A stretch of 64,000 bases of DNA from Pseudomonas kribbensis. GTDB taxonomy: Bacteria; Pseudomonadota; Gammaproteobacteria; Pseudomonadales; Pseudomonadaceae. A program made the translations under genes and the position numbers. The stretch spans positions 5,684,501 through 5,748,500 of the forward strand of contig NZ_CP029608.1 in assembly GCF_003352185.1 (NCBI RefSeq). The letters run 5' to 3'. Of this stretch, positions 59,316-64,000 are shown piece after piece (within the stretch, counting starts at the first letter, position 1; each line of letters starts with the position of its first letter). The notes below the pieces were generated by a model. That model was not told where the DNA came from, did not search any database, and was given only the letters and a program-made list of their open reading frames with translations.

Positions 59316-59361
59316 CGTTATACCGCGAGACGGTTCTTGAATTCGGGTGGGAAACTTCAGC

Positions 59362-60645
59362 TCAGACGGCAATCCCTTTTCGGCATTGCAGTTGCGCCGT
59401 GCGTACCCGGGAGAAGGCGCGGGCCAGGCGCAGGAGCATTTCGTCGATGTTGGCCTTGCTGACGGTGAGTGCCGGGGTGAAGCGCAGGCAGTTTGCTTGT
59501 GGGGCATTGAGCAGCAAACCTTCATGGAGTGCGGCTTTGACGACGGCCTCGGCGGAGTCTTCCGACAGGGTCAGTCCCCAGAACAGCCCTTGCCCGCGCA
59601 ACTCGCCATGTTCATAACGATGGGCCAGACGGGCGAGCCCTTCGCGCAGATGTTGGCCGTTGTCCCGGATCTGTTCGAGGAAGGCGCGGTCCTGCACGCT
59701 GTCGAGTACCACCAGGCCGGCGGCGGTCATCAGCGCATTGCCGTGATGAGTGCCGCCCAATTCGCCTGAGTCGAAACAGCAGGCCTTGCCTCGCGCCAGC
59801 AATGCAGCCAGCGGTACACCACCGCCAAGGCCCTTGCCGAGTACGACGATATCGGCGCGCACGCCGTAGGATTGTTCGGCGAGCAAGGTGCCACAGCGGC
59901 CGATGCCGGTCTGCACTTCGTCGAGGATCAGCAGAATCCCCAGTTCACGGCACAGGCGCTCGACACCCTTGAGGTAATGCTCGGTCGCTGGAATGACACC
60001 GGCATCGCTCTGGATCGGTTCGAGCATGATCGCCACGGTCTGCGCATCGACGGCTGCATGCAGCGCCGGCAGGTCGTTGAATGGCACCAGATCGAAGCCC
60101 GGCAGCAGCGGGGCGAAGCGATTGTGCAGGTTGCAACTGTCCGACGCCGAAATCGTCGCCAGACTACGTCCGTGACAGCCTTGTCTGGCGACAATGATCC
60201 GCGAGGCGCCGCCGCGATACAGCTGGCCCCATTTGCGCGCCAGTTTGATCGCGGCTTCACAGGCTTCGCTGCCACTGTTGAGCAGATACGCCTGATCGCT
60301 GGAAGTGCTGGCACACAAACGCTCGGCGAGGCTGAGCATGCCGCGGTTGTGCAGATTGAATCCGGGATTGATCAGGGCCTGGGCCTGGCTGGCGATGGCT
60401 TTTACCAGCGCCGAAGGGCTGTGGCCGAGGCTGTTGGCGCCGCCGGCCTGGGAAAAGTCCAGGTAGGCGCGGTCATTGCTGTCCCACAACCAGGAACCCT
60501 GCCCGCGAACGAAAACCTGCTGCGGGCGCTCGACGCTGGGCATCAGGCGCTCGGCATTCAGGCCATCAGCAGTAGCCGATTCATGGGTTTCAAAAGCCAG
60601 GTCATCGAGGCTCGGCGCCTGGCGCCGCAAGCTGAACAGATTCAT
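59362..60645 (-). CDS. Class III (acetylornithine/GABA-type) aminotransferase
   Basis: A 427-residue PLP enzyme of the ArgD/GabT class. PLP features are LNSGSEACEAAIKLAR, LLILDEVQTGIGRCGTLLA (Asp) and the Schiff-base Lys in VVLGKGLGGGVPLAALLARG. ATG at 60645 is chosen for the family-like N-terminus; an alternative start lies 19 codons upstream. Its ribosome site GAGG is buried in a hairpin. A divergent LysR gene lies 170 bases away. The substrate cannot be told; acetylornithine is the default. Confidence 0.87.
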   Translation of the reverse strand: MNLFSLRRQAPSLDDLAFETHESATADGLNAERLMPSVERPQQVFVRGQGSWLWDSNDRAYLDFSQAGGANSLGHSPSALVKAIASQAQALINPGFNLHNRGMLSLAERLCASTSSDQAYLLNSGSEACEAAIKLARKWGQLYRGGASRIIVARQGCHGRSLATISASDSCNLHNRFAPLLPGFDLVPFNDLPALHAAVDAQTVAIMLEPIQSDAGVIPATEHYLKGVERLCRELGILLILDEVQTGIGRCGTLLAEQSYGVRADIVVLGKGLGGGVPLAALLARGKACCFDSGELGGTHHGNALMTAAGLVVLDSVQDRAFLEQIRDNGQHLREGLARLAHRYEHGELRGQGLFWGLTLSEDSAEAVVKAALHEGLLLNAPQANCLRFTPALTVSKANIDEMLLRLARAFSRVRTAQLQCRKGIAV

Positions 60646-60646
60646 T

Positions 60647-60672
60647 GAAAAAAACCTCGATTGAGGTTTTTT
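60647..60672 (-). promoter_or_regulatory. Hairpin sequestering the aminotransferase ribosome site
   Basis: The transcript AAAAAACCUC-AAUC-GAGGUUUUUU forms a 10-bp perfect hairpin directly before the ATG, with the Shine-Dalgarno GAGG in its 3' arm and a U-run following. It could work as an intrinsic terminator or translation block relieved by another structure. Confidence 0.65.
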
Positions 60673-60814
60673 GAACTGCCTATGTAAACACTTTCGAAGC
60701 AAACGCTGGTCATTGCGCTTTCCGGCCCTGTAAGCCTTGTGAATGCGGTTAGACTAGGCGTCTTCAAGGCGCCGAGCCATTTCGATTTCCCAGCATTTTC
60801 GATAAGTATCACTT

Positions 60815-61744
60815 ATGGATTTCAAACAACTGCGTTATTTCGTCGCGGTCTACGAAGAAGGCCATGTCGGGCGTGCCGCCGAGCGCCTGTCGATCTCTCA
60901 GCCCGCGCTGTCCCAGCAGATCCGTCATCTGGAACAGAACCTCGACGTCACCCTGTTCGAACGCAGCAGCAAACGTCTGCTGCCGACCCTGGCCGCCCAC
61001 ACGCTGTACAACCACGCGCTGCCATTGCTCGACGGCATGCAACGTGCGCGCGAGGCGCTGGGCAACTTCAAGGGGCAGGCGCTGCGTACGCTGGCGATCG
61101 GTGTGCTGCAAACCGTGCACACCAGCCTGGTACCACAAATGCTTGAGCGGGTGCGCAAGGCCCAGCCCCATCTGGTAGTACAGATTTATGAACTGACGGG
61201 ACTGGAGATCGAGCGGCGCCTGCTCAATGGTTCGCTGGATATCGGCATCAGCTATCTGCCGCCCCGCCAGCCGGGTCTGCACGGTGTGATGCTGTACGAA
61301 GATGAACTGACACTGGTCATCCCGGCAGATCATTCGTTGCGTGAATTCAAGAAAGTCTCGATGAGCCAGGCTGCAGAATTGCCCATGTTGCTGCTGGGCG
61401 AGGAATTCCAGATCCGCCAGATCTGGCAGGCGCAACTGGCCAGCCTCGGGCGCCGTCCGCAAGTACAGGCAGAACTGAACAACATGGTGGGGATTCTCGA
61501 CAGCCTGCCGCACACACGGTTGGCGACGGTGTTGCCGGGGCGCTCACAGAAGGAGCACGACGATCAGGACTTGCTGTGGAAACCGATCAGCGAACCCCGG
61601 GTACCGCTGAAGGTAGGACTGGTGTGTCGCGATGTGCAGCGTCAGCAGGCGCCATTGGCCTTGCTGCGCACGTTGCTGGAGGAAGTGATGCAGCGCGAGG
61701 ACAAACCGCTCAAAGCTGCGCCAGGTCTGGATTCGCTGAGCTGA
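60815..61744 (+). CDS. LysR-family transcriptional regulator
   Basis: A 309-residue LysR-type regulator. The N-terminal winged helix-turn-helix is FKQLRYFVAVYEEGHVGRAAERLSISQPALSQQIRHLEQNLDVTLFERSSK, and the effector domain occupies about residues 90-295. It is divergent from the aminotransferase, the typical layout for a LysR controlling its neighbour; the effector is unknown. Confidence 0.92.
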   Translation: MDFKQLRYFVAVYEEGHVGRAAERLSISQPALSQQIRHLEQNLDVTLFERSSKRLLPTLAAHTLYNHALPLLDGMQRAREALGNFKGQALRTLAIGVLQTVHTSLVPQMLERVRKAQPHLVVQIYELTGLEIERRLLNGSLDIGISYLPPRQPGLHGVMLYEDELTLVIPADHSLREFKKVSMSQAAELPMLLLGEEFQIRQIWQAQLASLGRRPQVQAELNNMVGILDSLPHTRLATVLPGRSQKEHDDQDLLWKPISEPRVPLKVGLVCRDVQRQQAPLALLRTLLEEVMQREDKPLKAAPGLDSLS

Positions 61745-61764
61745 AACTTTTCTGCGGGCATAAG

Positions 61765-61787
61765 AAAACCCCGCCGAAGCGGGGCTT
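61765..61787 (+). terminator. Intrinsic terminator of the LysR gene
   Basis: AAAACCCCGCC-GAA-GCGGGGCTTT, about 20 bases past the stop; the U-run is short (TTTGC). Confidence 0.8.
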
Positions 61788-61934
61788 TGCAGACTGTTTC
61801 CCTGACATCCATTTCACTCCGCCACCCTGGCAGAATCCTTACGTGTCCGTGTTGTTGCTTTGCGCTTCCTGCGCTACGTCCATGGAAAGTAGATTAGCTC
61901 TGGATCCAATCTACGCCTATGGGAGAACAGCAGC

Positions 61935-61964
61935 ACGTCATGTAAGAGATCGCTTACATGACGT
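61935..61964. repeat. Perfect 12-bp inverted repeat beside the acyl-CoA dehydrogenase end
   Basis: ACGTCATGTAAG and CTTACATGACGT, loop AGATCG, followed by TTACATC. It lies in the gap after the LysR terminator, eight bases from the dehydrogenase stop on the other strand. It may be a terminator for that gene or an operator dyad. Confidence 0.6.
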
Positions 61965-61971
61965 TACATCA

Positions 61972-63750
61972 TCAGAACTGCGCAGCATCCAGCAGGAACA
62001 GCGACTCGCTGCCAGCCTTCACCGACGCGTTCAGCGAGTGAATCCGTGGCAGCAGACGAGCAAAGTAGAACCGCGCCGTGCCGAGCTTGCTCGCGTAGAA
62101 ATCATCCTGCGCTTCTTTGCCAAGCGATGCCTTGGCCATCAACGCCCACATGTAGGCGTAAGCGGTGTAGCCGAAGGCTTGCAGATACTCGACCGACGCC
62201 GCACCGATTTCGTTCGGGTTGGTTTTCGCCCGGTCCAGTAGCCACGAGGTCAGTTCGTCTAGGTTGTCGACGGCGTCATTCAGCGGTTTGGTGAACTCAC
62301 CGAGGTCGGCACTCGCCGTCGCGGTGAAATGGCGGATCTCGTCGGCGAACAGTTTGTAGAACGCGCCGCCGCTGCCGACGATCTTGCGGCCTACCAGGTC
62401 CAGTGCCTGAATGCCGTTGGTGCCTTCGTAGATCTGGGTGATGCGCACGTCACGCACCAGTTGCTCCTGACCCCACTCGCGGATGTAGCCGTGGCCGCCA
62501 AAGATCTGCTGGCCGTGGACGGTGGTTTCCAGACCCAGATCGGTCAGGAATGCCTTGGCCACTGGCGTCAGCAAGGCAACCAGATCTTCCGCACGCTTGC
62601 GGGTCGCTGCGTCTTCACTGAACTTGGCGGTATCGAGTTGCATCGCCACGTAAGTGGAGAACGCACGGCCACCTTCGTTCGAGGCTTTCATGGTCAGCAA
62701 CATGCGACGCACGTCCGGGTGGACGATGATCGGGTCGGCCACCTTGTCCTTGTTCTGCGCGCCGGTCGGCGAACGGCTTTGCAGGCGGTCGCGGGCGTAC
62801 TCAAGAGCGTTCTGGTACGAGCGCTCGCCGGTGGCCAGGCCCTGGATACCGACGCCCAGACGCTCGTAGTTCATCATGGTGAACATCGCGGCCAGACCCT
62901 TGTTCGGCTCGCCGACCAAGTAACCCACGGCTTCGTCGAAGTTCATCACGCAGGTGGCCGAAGCCTGGATGCCCATCTTGTGTTCGATCGAACCGCAGTT
63001 CGCCGGGTTGCGCGCGCCCAGGCTGCCATCGGCATTGACCATGAACTTCGGCACCAGAAACAGCGAAATGCCTTTCGGCCCCGCCGGTGCGTCCGGCAGT
63101 TTGGCCAGCACCAGGTGGATGATGTTTTCGGTCAGGTCGTGCTCACCGCCGGTGATAAAGATCTTGGTGCCGCTGACCTTGTAGGAACCGTCGGCCTGAG
63201 GCTCGGCCTTGGTGCGGATGATGCCCAGGTCGGTACCGGCATGCGGCTCGGTCAGGCACATGGAACCGGCCCAGACGCCGGCGTACATGTTCGGCAGGTA
63301 AGCGGCTTTCAGCTCTTCGCTGGCGTGGGCGTTGATCGACAGGCAGGCGCCGGCCGTCAGCATCGGGTACAGACCGAAGGACAGGCTGGCGGAGTTGACC
63401 ATCTCTTCGACCTGAGCCGAGACGGCTTTGGGCATGCCCATGCCGCCGTATTCCGGATCACCGCCAACACCGACCCAGCCGCCTTCGGCATAAGTCTGAT
63501 AGGCCTGTGGGAAACCGGCCGGGGTGGTGACGGCACCGTCGGCCCAGTGGCAACCCTCTTCGTCGGCCGCGCGGCTCAGGGGCGCGATGCTTTTGCTGGT
63601 GACCTTGCCGGCCTCTTCGAGAATGGCTTCAACGGTTTCCGCGTCGACGGTCTCGGCCAGGGCCGGCAGTTCGGCCCAGAGTTTGGCGACTTCGAACACT
63701 TCATTGAGGACGAAGCGCATATCGCGCAGCGGCGCTTTGTAGTCAGCCAT
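61972..63750 (-). CDS. Acyl-CoA dehydrogenase (FadE-like)
   Basis: A 592-residue FAD enzyme catalysing the first step of beta-oxidation. N-terminal, middle and C-terminal acyl-CoA dehydrogenase domains are present: MCLTEPHAGTDLGIIRTKAEPQ (substrate/FAD), MNYERLGVGIQGLATGERSYQNAL, and YEGTNGIQALDLVGRKI with the catalytic Glu region. The extra N-terminal and long C-terminal parts match the 590-600-residue subclass. A second copy-like gene follows downstream. Confidence 0.93.
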   Translation of the reverse strand: MADYKAPLRDMRFVLNEVFEVAKLWAELPALAETVDAETVEAILEEAGKVTSKSIAPLSRAADEEGCHWADGAVTTPAGFPQAYQTYAEGGWVGVGGDPEYGGMGMPKAVSAQVEEMVNSASLSFGLYPMLTAGACLSINAHASEELKAAYLPNMYAGVWAGSMCLTEPHAGTDLGIIRTKAEPQADGSYKVSGTKIFITGGEHDLTENIIHLVLAKLPDAPAGPKGISLFLVPKFMVNADGSLGARNPANCGSIEHKMGIQASATCVMNFDEAVGYLVGEPNKGLAAMFTMMNYERLGVGIQGLATGERSYQNALEYARDRLQSRSPTGAQNKDKVADPIIVHPDVRRMLLTMKASNEGGRAFSTYVAMQLDTAKFSEDAATRKRAEDLVALLTPVAKAFLTDLGLETTVHGQQIFGGHGYIREWGQEQLVRDVRITQIYEGTNGIQALDLVGRKIVGSGGAFYKLFADEIRHFTATASADLGEFTKPLNDAVDNLDELTSWLLDRAKTNPNEIGAASVEYLQAFGYTAYAYMWALMAKASLGKEAQDDFYASKLGTARFYFARLLPRIHSLNASVKAGSESLFLLDAAQF

Positions 63751-63887
63751 GGCAAACCTCGCAAAGATCTAAACAGGTGATTCGTGGAAGGGTGATTTCG
63801 TTAAGCTGGAGTGTAACCCAACAACTTTTGCGACACATAGGGTCAGGCCATGACTGTTTTGTTATTTTTAGTCACCTCCTTGCACCC

Positions 63888-63922
63888 AAAAAGAAGCCCG
63901 CAATCAGCGGGCTCTTTTGTTT
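63888..63922. terminator. Bidirectional hairpin between the two acyl-CoA dehydrogenase genes
   Basis: AAGAAGCCCGC-AATCA-GCGGGCTCTTTTG. It would end transcription of the partial downstream-numbered gene on the minus strand and has a T-run on the plus strand. Confidence 0.82.
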
Positions 63923-63934
63923 AACAGTGGCGTG

Positions 63935-64000
63935 TTACAGCGCGAACAATTGCGCCGGCAGTTTCATCAGGCAATCACTGCCTGCCTCGATCGCCGCGCG
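63935..64000 (-). CDS. Acyl-CoA dehydrogenase, C-terminal end (partial)
   Basis: The open frame runs off the window edge. The visible C-terminus is AAIEAGSDCLMKLPAQLFAL followed by TAA. It resembles the end of the complete acyl-CoA dehydrogenase nearby (NASVKAGSESLFLLDAAQF), suggesting a tandem pair as remembered for P. putida. Only about 21 residues are visible. Confidence 0.65.
   Translation of the reverse strand, partial: RAAIEAGSDCLMKLPAQLFAL

Overview
The window looks like a chromosomal segment of a Pseudomonas of the fluorescens/putida lineage. The evidence is GC-rich coding sequence, recognisable protein families, and a gene order matching two remembered Pseudomonas blocks: vfr / trpCDG / trpE-gph-rpe / agt / murU-amgK / lptD-surA-pdxA-rsmA-apaGH / prkA-yeaH-spoVR / cca / folKB / plsY / tsaD / rpsU-dnaG-rpoD / rmcA, then davBA / pqqFABCDE / acyl-CoA dehydrogenases. 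No similarity search was run; all names come from motifs, length and synteny.

Layout. 1-8.9 kb: the 3' end of vfr, a lipoate-ligase-like gene, trpGDC (minus) and trpE-gph-rpe (minus), with the autotransporter esterase estA divergent from trpG. Both trp units are preceded by near-identical Trp-rich leader peptides; the trpE one is the in-frame 3' end of gph. 9-18 kb: an iron-dependent alcohol dehydrogenase, an ABC importer of the putrescine/GABA/5-aminovalerate type (agtABCD-like) and its AgtSR-like two-component system. 18-21.6 kb: a DUF3530 protein, a DjlA-like J-protein and the MurNAc recycling pair murU-amgK. 21.7-29.4 kb: lptD-surA-pdxA-rsmA-apaG-apaH-glpE. 29.4-34.5 kb: prkA-yeaH-spoVR behind a candidate sigma-S promoter. 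34.6-43.2 kb: cca, folK/folB, plsY, tsaD and the macromolecular-synthesis genes rpsU-dnaG-rpoD. 43.3-47.2 kb: a 1248-residue sensor with GGDEF and EAL domains (RmcA-like) and a CAU tRNA that looks like tRNA-Ile2. 47.2-48.2 kb: a lower-GC scar with one phage-morphogenesis-like ORF. 48.2-51.3 kb: an Lrp-type regulator and davBA (lysine to 5-aminovalerate). 51.4-59 kb: pqqFABCDE plus a prolyl-oligopeptidase-family gene. 59-64 kb: a Pmp3-like peptide, a class III aminotransferase divergent from a LysR regulator, and two acyl-CoA dehydrogenases, the second cut by the window edge.

How it works together. Most of the window is core genome: tryptophan synthesis, outer-membrane biogenesis, translation and replication initiation. 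The accessory theme is amine and lysine catabolism. davB and davA make 5-aminovalerate, and the agt transporter and sensor about 30 kb away are expected to import and sense 5-aminovalerate/GABA. The PQQ operon supplies the cofactor of periplasmic dehydrogenases. Nothing here is a clear new defence or mobile system. The most informative non-coding signals are the duplicated trp attenuator leaders, a perfect palindrome upstream of agtA, a hairpin that buries the ribosome site of the aminotransferase, and the rpsU-dnaG spacer where a yqeY gene would be expected.
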